Below, one piece after another: positions 1 to 10,918 of a DNA stretch of 64,000 nt. The position numbers were made by a program, and so were the translations under genes. Each line of letters starts with the position of its first letter. Position 1 is the stretch's first letter. The stretch lies in NCBI GenBank assembly GCA_028571685.1, contig CM053143.1, positions 5,199,501-5,263,500 of the forward strand, in the 5' to 3' direction. Source of the stretch: Heterohyrax brucei (taxonomy: Eukaryota; Chordata; Mammalia; Hyracoidea; Procaviidae). The notes below the pieces were generated by a model that saw nothing but the letters and a program-made list of their open reading frames with translations, did no database searches and was not told the origin of the DNA.

Positions 1-344
1 ACTCTGCCTTGCTGGTACAGAAAGAAGGGATTGGCATTCACTGAGAAAAAGGTTAAAAAAAAACATCTTTGCCTGCTCCCTTGTTTTACAAAGAGCAAAC
101 ACCTATGGGGAGAATATTCAGCCTGGTAACTGGAGCACACAAGTAAAATCAATGAGAATTCCTTCAGCGTGGTTAATACCAGGAAATTTGGCTGGACAAA
201 GACAGTATCAGTGACATGCATATACTTAGTTCCCTTTGAGTTAATTCTAACTCATGGTATGTTAGAGTATAATTGCATTCCATAGGGTTTGGGGATTTTT
301 GGTTTGTTTGCTTCTGGTTTTCATTTTCTGTTTTTCTTATTATT
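1..344. other. No gene recognised
   Basis: This is AT-rich, T-run-containing sequence with no open reading frame resembling a known protein and no repeat I can name. The next feature, an old L1 piece on the minus strand, may begin inside its right edge. Confidence 0.5.
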
Positions 345-905
345 ATTTCCAGTGTAGCCAAGTGCCGTACGTACATATTAACCAATTCAACATTTTTCTC
401 AGGTACAACTCAGTAATACCATTATATTGTGCAATCACCACCAATATCTGTTTATAAATTTTCCATCACCATAAACAGAAACTCAGGGCTTCCTAAATAA
501 TGATTTCCTCTTGCCCCTGGTAACCACCATTGAACTATGGTCTCTGTACATTTGCTCTTCTAGGTATTTCATATTAATGAGATCATACAGTGTTTGTCCT
601 TTTGTGATTGTCTTACTTCATTCATAATTGTTTTTAAGGTTCATTCACATGATAGTATATATCAGGATTTCATTTCTCTTTGTGGCTGAGTAACATTCTA
701 TTATTGGATTCACTGATGATCGTTTGGGTTATTTTCACATTTTGACTACTGTGAATAATGCTATAACTGACATTGCTGTGCATCTGTCTGTTTACATCAT
801 TGCTTTCTAGTTTCTTGCATGTACAGCTAAGAGTGGAATTTCTGGACCACATGGTAGCTCTATGTTAAACTTTTTGAGGAACTGTTAAACTGTTTTCCAC
901 AGTTG
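345..905 (-). mobile_element. Old L1 (L1M-type) 3' ORF2 and 3' UTR fragment
   Basis: Read on the minus strand, 620-905 has the wording of the degenerate C-terminal end of L1 ORF2, and 345-620 looks like the 3' flank of old mammalian L1s, including the common 'tctaggtatttcatatta' segment at about 561-578. Many stops and indels show that it is ancient. A related minus-strand L1 piece occurs at 30100-31030, so the two come from similar subfamilies. Confidence 0.7.
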
Positions 906-908
906 GTA

Positions 909-972
909 AGTTCAAACCAGCAACTTGCGGTTAATAGCCAAGCATTAATCATTGCACCAACAAGGCTACCTA
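909..972 (-). mobile_element. AfroSINE-like SINE, 5' (tRNA-related) fragment
   Basis: The segment matches the promoter half of the SINE that recurs throughout this window, in reverse orientation: a B-box-like 'gttcaaacc' followed by the 'gttaatagccaagca' stretch and the terminal 'caaggct' block. Only this end of the element is left. It directly abuts the old L1 on its left. Confidence 0.7.
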
Positions 973-999
973 TTAGGGGAGAAGATCATCCTAGATCAC

Positions 1000-1160
1000 T
1001 GAGCTAAGATTCCACCCTAAGAAACTAGAAAAGACCAAATTAAAACCAAAGTCACAGAAGGAATGAAATAATAAAATGCAGAACCTAAATCAACAAATTG
1101 AAAAAAATTCAATGGAACCAAAAGATTTTTTTCAAAAAAATCAGTAAAATACATATATCT
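1000..1160 (+). mobile_element. Old L1 ORF2 fragment
   Basis: A-rich sequence whose order of words follows L1 ORF2 between the endonuclease and reverse transcriptase domains (the stretch normally reading like 'gcagaaatcaatgaa' then 'accaaaag'). It is heavily mutated. The following bases to 1600 are AT-rich and may be more of the same old L1, but I cannot support that. Confidence 0.5.
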
Positions 1161-1611
1161 CCTTCCATTTAGTGAAGAAAAAGAAGAAAGAATAAACAGT
1201 AATCAAATTCTACTTGTATTGAAGTGAAACGATGTTATGTTACTTGACATTGAGGCACACCACATAGGCATAAAATAAAAAACTATGATATTAATACAGA
1301 TAAGTTATCTGGTTTAAAAAAGCAGAGCCTTAAAAAACATCCTAAGTGGATTGGCCAATATGGTTTGAAAATGAAACCACAGAGTAATGACCACAGAATA
1401 TGGTATCCGACAGATAGTTTGAAGAAATCTTGAACATTACAGAGAAAAAAAATAATTACTATTTTTTCAGTCTTACATCTTGCAAAGTGAAATATTGTGT
1501 TAAGTGTATGAAAATTGAAAATATCATGCTCCTAAGTTAGTAAAAAGTAGAAGAAATAAGAAATCTCACTTCGATACAAGTAGAGTATAAGATGAAATAT
1601 CAATGGATATG

Positions 1612-1756
1612 TTGTTGTTAGGCGCTGTCAAGTTGCAACCTTATAGATCAGAGTAGAGCTACCCCATAGAGTTTCCGAAGAGCTGCTCGTGGATTTGAAC
1701 TGCAGATCTCTGGGTTAGCAGCCATAGCACTTCACCACTGTGCTACCAGGGTCTCC
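1612..1756 (-). mobile_element. AfroSINE-like SINE with exact 11-bp target duplication
   Basis: This is the reverse complement of the window's common tRNA-derived SINE. From left to right it shows the 3' tail (TTGTTGTTAGG, also found at RTE 3' ends), the 'agagtagagctaccccatag' body, the B-box-like 'gatttgaactgcagatct', and the 5' 'ccagggtctcc' end. It is flanked by a perfect direct repeat, CAATGGATATG, at 1601-1611 and 1757-1767, the expected mark of LINE-driven insertion. It probably interrupts an old L1. Confidence 0.92.
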
Positions 1757-1767
1757 CAATGGATATG

Positions 1768-2820
1768 ACTACATCAAAATTGAGAATATTTATTTTACAA
1801 AGAAGATTTGAGAGAATCATTTAGGAAAACATTGGGTGAAAACTAACTAACAAAAGGATGGTACCTAAAATATAAGACGTTTTCACAAATTTTAAAAATA
1901 CTTGGATTTGAAATTCAAAGAAATAGACAATACATATGAATAAAAAAGGAAGCCTGATAGGTTAAAAATCGTATGGAAATATTAGTGTCACTTGACACCC
2001 AGAAAATTGAAATAATCAAAAAGCTCTGTGGTACCAAACGTTGTTGAGTATGTAACAAAATAGAAACACCCAAGGGCTTTCTACAGGCTGTGAGGATAGT
2101 CCAGCAAAATTGATGTTTGAAACAAAGTTCACTATAAAGCAGTTGTGAGTGTGCCCAGCAACGCTGCACGTGGATGCAAACACAGTCACACATAGGTCCG
2201 TACAGCAGCATGTATGGCACCACATTTACTGTGATAAATGAAATTGAGAAGCATTCCATGTTTCTATCTCAGGGAAATAAGAAAAAATTAACGGGCACAT
2301 GTTACAAAATATTATGCAGCAATTTGAAAACAGTGACCATGAAACATGTAATAGAACAGTAACAAGATCATTAATATGATTTCTAAAGACAGACAAACAA
2401 AAGGATATTTTATGTTTTTCAAAAATATATATGGATTCAAGGAAAATATACCATACCCATTGAAGTGAAACCTATACTCTAACAAGAGTGAGGAAATGAG
2501 TTTGAGAAGTCGTGATGAAGGGAAAAGGAAAATTAAATAGAACAATGGAAGAGACATGGTCCAATGAGCTAAGTACCACGAATATATAACCTTTGTATGA
2601 GTCCTCCCATCCCTGCACAACACACATACAAGAGAAAAATAGAAAGCTAAAAATTTAGATAAAACTGTGATAGGGAAACTGGTTAAATATATCATGGTAT
2701 ATCTAGGAATATTGAGAAGCTATTAAAAGTAATGAAGGCCTCTGTATGTACTGATAGGAACTGATCTCAAGCCTATAGTATTAAGTGAAAATATCAACGT
2801 CCTGAATTGTTTGTATAGGC
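1768..2820 (+). mobile_element. Degenerate old L1, C-terminal ORF2 and 3' region
   Basis: Several stretches keep the L1 ORF2 C-terminal wording in the + direction: 'gactacatcaaaattgag' at about 1766, the tract near 2036-2072 aligning with the usual thumb-region DNA, and 2670-2815, which aligns with the segment encoding the last conserved part (gaaactggttaaat... to ttaagtgaaaa). The middle is too decayed to place residue by residue. No frame is open. Confidence 0.55.
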
Positions 2821-2834
2821 TGCTGTGTGCAGGA

Positions 2835-3183
2835 TGTCTTAGTTATCTAGTGTTTTCTTAGCAGAAATACCACAAATGGATGCTTTTAAAGACCAGAAAT
2901 TTATTTCCTCACAGCTCTGGAGGCTAAATGTTCAAATTAGGGTCTCAGCTGTGTTGAGTCCAACGGTAAGCCTCTCTCAGTTCCTTGGCATCTGTTTTCC
3001 TGTTGTGTGTCTCTCTGCATGTTCTGGTCTTTTTTGTACAAAGAAATGGATAAGATCCATCTCACACTGGGGCCTCATTAACACGACAAAAGAAAAACGC
3101 CTATTTCCAAAAGAGTCGCGTTTATAGATAGAGGAGTTAGGATTTCCACATGTATTTTGAGGGGCACAGTTCAATCCATAACA
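2835..3183 (-). mobile_element. MaLR-type (MLT1-like) solo LTR
   Basis: On the plus strand it opens with 'tgtcttagttatctagtg' and ends with 'ttcaatccataaca', so the sense LTR begins TG and ends CA. The internal 'cagctctggaggcta' and 'tttggaggggcac'-type words are shared with the better preserved LTRs at 26429 and 61258. It is shorter than those (about 349 against about 525 bp), so internal deletions are likely. No matching 5-bp target repeat is visible. Confidence 0.75.
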
Positions 3184-3345
3184 AAAATACAGAAGAAAAT
3201 GGTAACAATGACTGCTTCCAGAAAGATGACAAACCAAAGCCCATTGTCTTGTAGATCCCCACTCTCAGTGACCCCAACTGCACCATATCATGTCCAAAGC
3301 TCTATGTTAATAGCTTTACGGAAGCAAATCGCCACTTCTTTCTGT

Positions 3346-3417
3346 TGAGAAGTTGCTGGTGGGTTCAAACTGCTGAACTTTTGGTTAGTAGTCAAAACCA
3401 CTGGACACCAGGAATCC
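3346..3417 (-). mobile_element. AfroSINE-like SINE fragment
   Basis: This is the 5' third of the SINE in reverse orientation: 'gggttcaaactgctgaac' (B-box-like), then 'ttggttagtagtc' and the 'caccaggaatcc' end. The rest of the element is missing. Confidence 0.75.
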
Positions 3418-3465
3418 TTAAGAAGATACCTAGATAACTTAAAGATGACAGTAAACAAAGAAAAA

Positions 3466-3607
3466 ACCATTGCTGTCGAGTAGATGGGGACTCATAGCGA
3501 CCCCATATGGACGAGGTAGAGCCGCTCCTTGGAATTTCAAAGGAGTGCCTGGTGGACTCGAACTGTTGCCCGCTTAGCTAGCAGTGGTAGCCTTTAACCA
3601 CTACACA
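3466..3607 (-). mobile_element. AfroSINE-like SINE
   Basis: Reverse-oriented SINE with all parts recognisable: 'gctgtcgagtagatggg' and 'gactcatagcgacc' (3' body), 'gagtgcctggtggactcg' and 'actgttgcccgc' (B-box side), then the decayed 'taaccactacac' 5' end. It lies about 50 bp from another SINE fragment in the same direction. Confidence 0.85.
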
Positions 3608-3609
3608 CA

Positions 3610-5069
3610 AAAAGAAGGCAGCAGGAGGGAAGATTTTACATTTTACTACAGATTATTTCTTTTCAGTTTTGTACTTACATTACTAATTCAAACAAACAAA
3701 ACGCGTTGTTGCATAAAATATATACCAATAAAAAGGTCTACTCTGAGGTCATCAGCGAACCGTGTCATACACTAAATTATCAGAAACCATAAAAAATTGT
3801 AAATATTTGTAGTATTTTAATTACGTAAATGGGAATTAAGGACGTAAGACTGCTTTGAAGTCAAAACAGCTAGAAAATACCCTTGCTTTATTTTAAATCT
3901 ATTATATATTCAAGCACAGACATGCTTATCCATGCTGGCAATGCTATGCTCTGACAGTATTTACTGTTTTATAATCTTTGGAAGTAAAGCTACGTATTTG
4001 ACGAGTCAGCATTTCATATGTATTTCAAGATAATTGGTAAAATGATAAAATCTCTTTTTAGTACATTCTCAATTTTAAAGAGCCTAGGATCCCTAGATGT
4101 AAAGAGGCTGAAAGACTTCCCCCAGGACAATGTCCAATGCACTGAGCTGTTGATGTGTTTGCAAGTTTTCTTGTAAAAGTACCTTGCCAATGTGAGAACC
4201 AATTTCAATTACTGTCTCTCCCTGGAGTACTATTCAGATATGCACTTTAATCTCAAAATCCATTCACTTAAACTACCCTGATATGCCACTGCACATTGCT
4301 CTCTGTTACACTCTAAGACTTCCATCAGTCTGCGCTCAAAACCTCTGAATTGTTAAACTAGGACAATTTCTTTTCTGAGTCTCACTGTACATCTCTCTTA
4401 ACTGGGGCCGTTTCTATCTTGGCAAAAAAAAAAAAAAATCTCAGAAAAATTTCCTAAACACTCACAGTTTCTAGAAAACAGTTTATAATTAGTGGAGCCA
4501 TCACAGATTGCTTTTTCTTGGAGATTAGACATTGATGTATTGGGTTTTTCCCAAGGAGTCACTGAAGACAATAATACTTCCTGTAGCATTTTTAAAGATA
4601 TAAATACAGACTAACAGATAATAAGAAAAGGAAAACTAAGAGCAACTCTAATAAAGAGTTGTACTTTACTTTCTCAGATCTGGCTACTGGCAAATTAAAA
4701 TTACAAGAAAGCTTAAACATTCAGCTAAAAGAAACTAACAGTTTACTAGTATTTCTTTATGTAATAATATTGAGAAGTCAATTGTTAACATGGTTAGTAA
4801 CTAGAAAAGAGATTTATACGGCTGAAAATCCCTGGATTTAGAGATGCAGTTGGTTCATTAACTTTGGTAATATTTTCTGAAGGAAATACTCCCCTGTGCT
4901 TAATTAGATAAATTGGAAACAATGCTATTTGCAAGCTTTTCACATAATAAAAAGAAGAAAAATTAAAAAGCCAAATAAGCTGGAATTAGTGTGTTGATTT
5001 TTCTTTCACAGAAGATGAAGTGAGCTGTTGTGTTCTATCTTGTTTTTTACTTTTAATCCTGTAATTTAT
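3610..5069. other. Unique sequence, no gene recognised
   Basis: AT-rich DNA with short random open frames only. It contains a 14-A run near 4424-4437. I see no repeat family, exon-like block or RNA gene. Confidence 0.5.
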
Positions 5070-5298
5070 TTTATGGGTCAGCAAACTTTCTCCGTAAAAA
5101 GCCAAGGAGCAAATACTTTATGCTTTGTAGGCCATGTGGCCTCTGTTACAATTACCTAACTTTTCCATACACTACAAAAGTACCCAGAGATAATATGTAA
5201 TGAATGGATATGTCTATGTTTGAAATAAAACTTTATTTACAAAAGCAGTCCACTGGCTACATATGGCCAGCAGGTGTGTGGTAGTTTGCTGACACCTG
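5070..5298 (+). mobile_element. hAT-type MITE (old mammalian MER DNA transposon)
   Basis: The ends form inverted repeats, GGTCAGCAAAC on the left and GTTTGCTGACACC on the right. The body reads like a widespread eutherian MER element, with the characteristic 'taggccatgtggcctctgt' and 'ataaaactttatttacaaaa' words. I remember this as a non-autonomous hAT-Charlie element but do not trust my memory for the exact family name. There is no coding capacity. Confidence 0.75.
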
Positions 5299-5529
5299 AT
5301 CTATCTGGTTTCTACAGGTACAGTAGGAAGTAAATAATAACTCAAATTTCCAATTCTCATCAAGCAATATGCCTTTTGTGATCGAGACAACTTGTGAGCC
5401 AAACCCACTAACCTTACGTTGTTTCACTTATCATTATCTTTGCTGTACATTAGTCCCATCTGTCCTCAGATGCACACCAGTTTTAAGTGATAGAATTCAC
5501 AAATAAACTTTTCTTCTTTTCACACTCTA

Positions 5530-5613
5530 TCTTCTGGGCAGTGTTTCGTTCTGTTGCGCATGAGGTCTCTATGAATTAGAACTGACTCAATGGCACTGAC
5601 AACAGCAACATTG
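5530..5613 (+). mobile_element. RTE LINE 3' end fragment
   Basis: 'gggcagtgtttcgttctgtt' followed by a 'tctctatgaattagaactga' block and 'aatggcactgacaacagcaaca' matches the 3' terminus of the RTE elements elsewhere in the window (compare 32216-32290 in reverse). The 'ctgacaacagcaaca' tail is typical of this LINE and resembles the SINE 3' end, which fits the idea that the SINE uses RTE enzymes. Confidence 0.7.
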
Positions 5614-5635
5614 TCTAATCTATTTTGTAGATTTC

Positions 5636-5677
5636 TCTCTCTCCCTCTTTCTCTCTCACACACATACACATGCAAAA
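5636..5677. repeat. CT/CA-rich simple repeat
   Basis: Alternating TC-rich and CA-rich short tandem repeat ('tctctctctccctctttctc' then 'cacacacatacaca'). Confidence 0.8.
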
Positions 5678-5913
5678 ATTTTAGCTATCATTTGTGGCTA
5701 AAGTAATATCTATTTGTTCTATAGAATTCTGTAGATCTCTAGATCTGTTATTAAATTATTATAAAGGATAAATGTGTTAAAATGGATGAAGCAAAATTGA
5801 AGGAAGGCTAAACTTTCAACACGGTTATGACTGAAGAAGCATATGTTAAATGAATCATTGAATTCATTGTTCCAACAGAATTAAACAAATTAAATTCCCA
5901 AAATGTGTCATAG

Positions 5914-6095
5914 AAACCCTGGGAGCACAGTGGTTAAAGTGCTCAGCTGCTAATTTAAAGGTCAGTGGTTGAAATCTACCAGCCTCTCCATGAGAGACAG
6001 ATACAGTAGTCTACTTCTGTGAAGATATCAGCCTTGGAAGTCCTATGGGATATTTCCACTCTATCTCACAGGGTTGTGATTATAAGGGTCATGAT
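5914..6095 (+). mobile_element. AfroSINE-like SINE, long variant
   Basis: The 5' end 'gaaaccctgggagcacagtg' and A-box-like 'gtggttaaagtgctcagctg' are followed by a B-box-like 'ggttgaaatctacc' and the extra 'gaagatatcagccttgga' middle that marks the longer subtype also seen near 7608, 23525, 29815 and 60190. The 3' part ('gttgtgattataagggtc') is decayed. Confidence 0.85.
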
Positions 6096-6164
6096 TACAT
6101 GAATGAACTACTTCAAAAATGAGTATTTAAAGATATGCTGAATTAAAAGGACTATTAGTAGCTG

Positions 6165-6324
6165 TGGAAACCTTGGTTGCATAGTGGTTAAGTGCTACAA
6201 CCACTAACCAAAAGGTCTGCAGTTTGAATCCACCAGGCACTCTACGGAAACTCTGTGGAGAAGTTCTACTCTGTCCTATAGGGCTATTATGAGTCAGAAT
6301 TGACTCCATGGCAGCAGGTAGCAA
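6165..6324 (+). mobile_element. AfroSINE-like SINE with 9-bp target duplication
   Basis: Complete copy: the A-box-like 'catagtggttaagtgctac', B-box-like 'agtttgaatccaccag', body 'agttctactctgtcctatag', and 3' end 'gagtcagaattgactccatg'. It is bounded by TAGTAGCTG (6156-6164) and TAGTAACTG (6325-6333), a one-mismatch target duplication. Confidence 0.9.
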
Positions 6325-6334
6325 TAGTAACTGT

Positions 6335-7045
6335 TGGAAACATATACATTCTCACTATTCTTCTTTTATTCAATTTCTTCATTCTAGTTTTTCAGAGAAA
6401 CCAAAAGGCATTAAATGTCATAAGTGACAAGACAACTTAAATCTTTCCCTGTTTCAATTTTTAAAGGAGAAAGCTTTTCCAAATTTAGGAAAAGAACTAA
6501 TAAAAATCAAATAAAGAAAAGTTTACTGTCCACATTCTGCATTTTGAATTTGCTTCTCAAGGCCTTTTAATTCTGACGTATCTCTTGAAGTTAAATGAGG
6601 TACACAGAACTGTCTAGCTAGTAGGGTTGTGAGTACTACATAATAGACACAAATACATGTTAGTTTAATTCTCTTTTTACTTCATCTCGGTGCTTTCACC
6701 CCCATAACAAATAGCAATTCTTTTCTCTGCAGTGATGTAGTTACAGGGTTTTCTCTGTGCCTTGTGTGACTAATTTGATCTAGATGATTAGGGGATCCAA
6801 TGAGAGAATTTTAGCCAACTAACATATTGACTAACATTATATGGAGAAAGGCTTTTTAATCACATGTAATAAATATAAGGCTCAGTATATTTGATTTACT
6901 GCTGTGACCATTCTAGACTACTACAAAATAACTGATTAGCAATGGAAATTTCAATTATGAATAACTTACAAACTGCGTGTTTCCAAATCTCTTCACCATT
7001 GTTAACACAGTGAATTCTTAGAAATTCTCTGAAGTGGATAAAACA
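6335..7045. other. Unique sequence, no gene recognised
   Basis: AT-rich non-coding DNA without an open frame of note and without a repeat I can name. Confidence 0.5.
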
Positions 7046-7049
7046 GATA

Positions 7050-7195
7050 GAAATATACTCATTTCACAGATGCAAAGACATATTTCTGGGGGCTAACTGA
7101 TGTACACAGAATCAGAAAACTAGGTAATGACAAAGCTTAAATTGGACTCCAAATATTATTTTTTTCTGATTACAAGTGCACTCTACTAAACTCCC
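7050..7195 (-). mobile_element. Possible MIR fragment
   Basis: 'ctcatttcacagatgcaaag' followed by 'ggctaactgatgtacacaga' and 'aactaggtaatgac' follows the order of the MIR core in reverse orientation. Divergence is high, so this is tentative. Confidence 0.4.
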
Positions 7196-7282
7196 TTATG
7201 GATAATAATCTTGGGATGTGAGCTTACCAGTGTGGGAATCTAAACACAGCAAATTGAGATGTCTTCCAAGCTGGTAGCCACA

Positions 7283-7337
7283 CCAAGCCAGCCAAGTGCC
7301 ATCGAGTCGGATCCAACTCATGGCAACCCTAGAGGGG
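7283..7337 (-). mobile_element. Truncated AfroSINE 3' tail (about 55 bp)
   Basis: Begins with the reversed tail 'ccaagccagccaag', continues through 'tgccatcgagtcgg' and 'atccaactcatggc', and stops at 'aaccctagagggg'. Only the last third of the SINE was inserted. Comparable or shorter tail-only copies occur at 21440, 37114, 37985, 40165, 40358, 51512 and 60809. Confidence 0.8.
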
Positions 7338-7607
7338 TCTTAATTCAGAAAAGCTGTATTGGGGCACATCTTAAAAGCCCAAGAGCTGAAATGGTGGAAA
7401 CATAAGACAAGATGAGGTAGTTCAAAGCAATTCATCCACTAATAATTTCAGTGAGAAAGCAAACAAGGACAGGATCTTAAAAACAAGGCTGGTAAGAATG
7501 AGACTGGCACCAGGCAATAGGTTAGAGGACAGGCAAAGATCTGCCTGCCCTGCCTCTGTCTGCCTTGGAGAGAGTTGGAAACAGTACTGTGCTTCTTCAT
7601 TTTATTG

Positions 7608-7795
7608 TTTTTAGGTGTGGTTGAATTGATTCAAACTCATGGAAGAGCCATGTGTACAGAGTAGGACTGCTCCATAGGGTTTTCAAGGCTGTGACCTTTT
7701 GGAAATGTCACCAGTTCTCTCTTCTGAGGCACTTCCCAGTGAATTTGAACAACCTTTCAGGTAGAAGTCCAGTGCTTAACCACCTGGGAATTCTT
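7608..7795 (-). mobile_element. AfroSINE-like SINE, long variant
   Basis: Reverse-oriented copy with 'agagtaggactgctccatag', 'gttttcaaggctgtgacctt', the long-subtype middle 'tcttctgaggcacttc', the B-box-like 'gtgaatttgaacaacc' and 'ttcaggtagaagtcc', and a 'cttaaccacctggga' end. Confidence 0.85.
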
Positions 7796-8234
7796 GCTTC
7801 TTCACAAATGTATTCAATGGGACTGTCCTACTAATTCATTTCTAGAAATTATGTGGCTTCAACTCTGTATAGCATGAAGAGTCAAAATTATTTTCAGTTC
7901 CTAGTAGCTATTGGGTGAAAGGGGACAATAGAATTGGCACATATATGCCACCCAGCCTGACTTGCTTAGCTTGGAAAAACAAGGTAGTTTGTCACTATTT
8001 GGATATTTATTCCTAACACTGAGAAAGAAAACAGGATGGTGTTAAAAGAAAGTCCTGGCCGGGGATGACATTTATTAATGTCATGATTAGTCTTTCATTT
8101 AAAGGTCTTCCACTCTGAAATACTTATCTAGTTTATACCACAATATATACATGAGTATTCTTTCTAAACACTGAAGCTCCATTCATTTGATTTATTTATG
8201 GCCTTATCAACTTAGCATCTTAAAAAGATGAGTC
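7796..8234. other. Unique sequence, no gene recognised
   Basis: Non-coding DNA between a SINE and the L1 insertion. I recognise no repeat or gene here. Confidence 0.45.
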
Positions 8235-8248
8235 AAAAAACCATTTTT

Positions 8249-8588
8249 AAAAATTTTTTTATTTATTTAATATGACTGAGTGAAACTGTACATTCCCGTA
8301 TAAATGTACATGCCCACCTATATGCAGCTTCCACTGCTTTCCCTGTCCGATGACTGTACACTATTCCTCTCTGCTCCATACATGTCTCATTCTCCCAACA
8401 GCCTCTTTTTCCCTCTTCTCCACCCACTCTCCTTCCTCCAGCCAGAGATCAGCAGGATGATATCCTATAGATGTATAGAACCATAAAGTGCTTCCAATAT
8501 ATGGTCACTTTTCATCTCCAAGTCCAATCCATTCATGTCCGAAGAGTGAATCTTCTTTATCATTTATGGGCAAAGGCAGCATCAGGGC
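8249..8588 (-). mobile_element. L1 3' UTR end (minus part of a twin-primed insertion)
   Basis: Reverse complement of the last roughly 330 bp of the lineage-specific L1 3' UTR, which can be compared with 36832-37150 (+ strand) and 47546-47890 (minus strand). A T-rich run at 8249-8270 stands for the poly(A) tail. The insertion as a whole, including the next feature, is flanked by AAAAAACCATTTTT (8235-8248) and AAAAAAACATTTTT (8973-8986), one mismatch apart. Confidence 0.88.
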
Positions 8589-8972
8589 TCTGGTTGGGTG
8601 AAACTGGTGGTAGCACACATTAGAAACAAGAACAGTATTAAGGGACTTCATCATAACTTGAATACTCCTTCCATCTTAACCCAATATTGCAAGGATAGAG
8701 TAGCTGGGGCACGGGGCACAGCACCATGCTCTTAGGTGAAATTGAGGCCAATTGGCACAACTAACATTTTGCTAAGAGGGCTCTCTGCACCCCACATTGG
8801 TGAGTGGTGTCTGGGGTCTTAAAAGCTGCCAAGCTGCCATCCGAGGGTGCAGCAAATGGTCCCAACTCAGCAGGAACAGATGCTCACCGAGGACCAAAAT
8901 GACATGCGGTAAAGACAAACCAGAAGACAGAGAGACCCACATCAGCGGGTGCCTACATCGACTTGGGACTGG
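8589..8972 (+). mobile_element. L1 3' UTR, inverted 5' part of the same insertion
   Basis: From 'ttgggtgaaactggtggtag' onward the sequence follows the start of the same L1 3' UTR but in the + direction (compare 58350-58740). It stops at 'cgacttgggactgg'. About 190 bp of the 3' UTR that should lie between the two parts is missing at the junction near 8589. Inversion with a small internal deletion and one shared pair of flanking repeats is the classic outcome of twin priming. Confidence 0.88.
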
Positions 8973-9039
8973 AAAAAAACATTTTTGAGAAAATATTAAG
9001 TCAAACACTCAACCATTCTTGTAAACCTCCTACATGTGT

Positions 9040-9230
9040 TACCTCCCTTAACCTTTGTAACACTGAATGGTCACTGTGATTGTGTCCCCTTTACAGATGA
9101 GGATGTGAAGGCTTACAGGAAGTTACGAAACATCCCCAAGATTGTACAGCTAGTAAGGAGAAGAACCAGGATTCAAACTCAAGTGTCTTTAACTCCAAAG
9201 CTAGAGTTTGGCCATTACCTTGCTAATGAC
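9040..9230 (-). mobile_element. MIR SINE
   Basis: Reverse-oriented MIR core: 'tgtcccctttacagatgagg', then 'acagctagtaaggagaagaa' and 'ccaggattcaaactcaagtg' in the expected order. An open frame across it is incidental. Confidence 0.8.
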
Positions 9231-10177
9231 TTTTACTTAGAAACTCAGGGCTTAGGAAAAGAAAAAGAAAGCTTAAAGTAGAAGAAAGTACAGTTGTCAG
9301 ATAAGCAGTACAGAGAATAGGTAACGCATAATTAACATAAGAGAAGATGGCCATTGTAAAAGAAGGGATTTTAGTAAATTTTATCTCAGGTACATCTTGA
9401 AAGTTAAGAAGCATAACAGACAGAGGGAGCTGAGACATTCACTGTGGGGAAATGTGAAGAGGAAGTGAGACGAAGATGCCAATAAACACAGAAAAGTTGG
9501 AAAGCTTACTACAACTTTAGAAATAGAAACTAGGCCAGTCTAATGAAAAGAAAATAATACCAATGTATTATTATATCAATGTACTCACATACTTATTCAA
9601 TGACAAACCGCCTATGAATAAATGCAGTCAGTTTCCATACCACATCTGTGCCTTTCAGTAAGTAAAACATCTGCTTCTCCTGTGAGACTCCAGAAATTCA
9701 TAAGTTCTTGTTAGATGAGAACAAAGAAAAGGATGTAAAGGCACCAGGCCAATAGACACAGTAGGAACTAAATGAGTATTGTAATCATAGCGAATAATGT
9801 TCATGTATCACAGCTTATGTTGTCAGTAAGGTACAAATCAAGCCAAACTGTGAGAATGATAATCGGCAAAGAAGTAATGAAGGCATGTGAAGGTCAGGGC
9901 TGGTATTAGATGTGTCGGTGGCAGCAAAGATTGTCGGTCTCTGGCTTCTCAGTAACTCCATTCCAGTTGCTGGCAAAAAGGGATACGAGTAGAGATTCTC
10001 ACAGGAGTGTGCTTATCCTCAGCAACACACCTACAACCAAAGAAAGCCAGATCCGTAGCTATCCATCCAAGCAATCGTGCTCTACCTAAGCACAGCAGAG
10101 AACTACTTCTTAGTGTTTTCTTAGCTGTAATCATTATGGAAACAGATTGCCAGGATTTATTTCGACAGTGCTACTAA
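9231..10177. other. Unique sequence, no gene recognised
   Basis: No exon-like block, repeat family or RNA gene recognised. Confidence 0.45.
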
Positions 10178-10246
10178 CCAAACCAATAAACCAAACCCAC
10201 TGCTGCAAGCTGATTCTGACTTAGGGTCACACCAGCCAGGTACAAT
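10178..10246 (-). mobile_element. AfroSINE-like SINE 3' fragment
   Basis: 'ccaaaccaataaaccaaacc' (the reversed GGTTT-type tail), then 'cactgctgcaagctgattct' and 'gacttagggtcacaccag'. Only the 3' part of the SINE is present, and it is old. Confidence 0.7.
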
Positions 10247-10249
10247 TGG

Positions 10250-10334
10250 CAGGGAGGCATTAATGTTGCCACCTCAGATTTAATGTCCTTCTTCTCTCTC
10301 AAACAGCTTGTGCTGTGATTATTCTTAGGTACTC
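10250..10334. repeat. Local direct repeat, copy 1
   Basis: About 85 bp from 'cagggaggcattaatgttgc' to 'attattcttaggtactc' is echoed at 10919-11003 in the same direction, with roughly three quarters of bases shared by eye. I do not recognise the unit as a known repeat. Confidence 0.6.
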
Positions 10335-10918
10335 TTGTCCTACCTAGGTACAGATGAGGCATGGATACCACACTTCACATTACTAAAAGTAGCTAAGGAA
10401 TAGGAAGAGGAGAGGAGAGTCAGGGAATTGAGAATTCTTATAAAACTAACCTGTCCGTGAATGGAGAATTCTCATTTCTTGACGTTTTCCATTTTCCATG
10501 CACGTGTGCTCACTTGGAGCAAGAGAAAATATTTCTTCTCCATGTACAATAGGAAACTATATGTGCAGAAAATGAAATCGAATTTCATGTGAAAGACTTA
10601 CAGCAGCAATAAAGATCTGAACTTTCTCCAAAAACAATGACCTTTGTGTGTGTACATGCATGCATGTAGACTGGAGTTGGACACTCAAGTGTGTCCACTT
10701 GCACATAGTACATTCTCAGATATCACATTCAGATCTGACTGTGTGAAACTAAAATATTTCAATATTCAAACTTCTTTGCAAACAGTATGGTGAGCAATTA
10801 CAGAATGTCTAAGCAGTTTGGTGTTGAATATAAAATAAGCCATGAAATGTCGGTTTCAGTTTTTGGTCTTACCATAAGGAAACCTGTAAGCATCAGCACA
10901 TGTTTGCAGTAAGAACAA
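10335..10918. other. Unique sequence, no gene recognised
   Basis: Spacer between the two copies of the local repeat. It includes a short alternating purine/pyrimidine tract ('tgtgtgtgtacatgcatgca' near 10640). No gene recognised. Confidence 0.45.

Noticed and set aside
351..370. 'agccaagtgccgt', resembling the SINE 3' tail
   Set aside because: Only 13 bases match, and the flanking sequence follows an old L1; too short and without other SINE features.
5530..5613. SINE 3' end
   Set aside because: The 'gggcagtgtttcgttctgtt' lead belongs to the RTE LINE 3' end; the SINE only shares the last bases with it.
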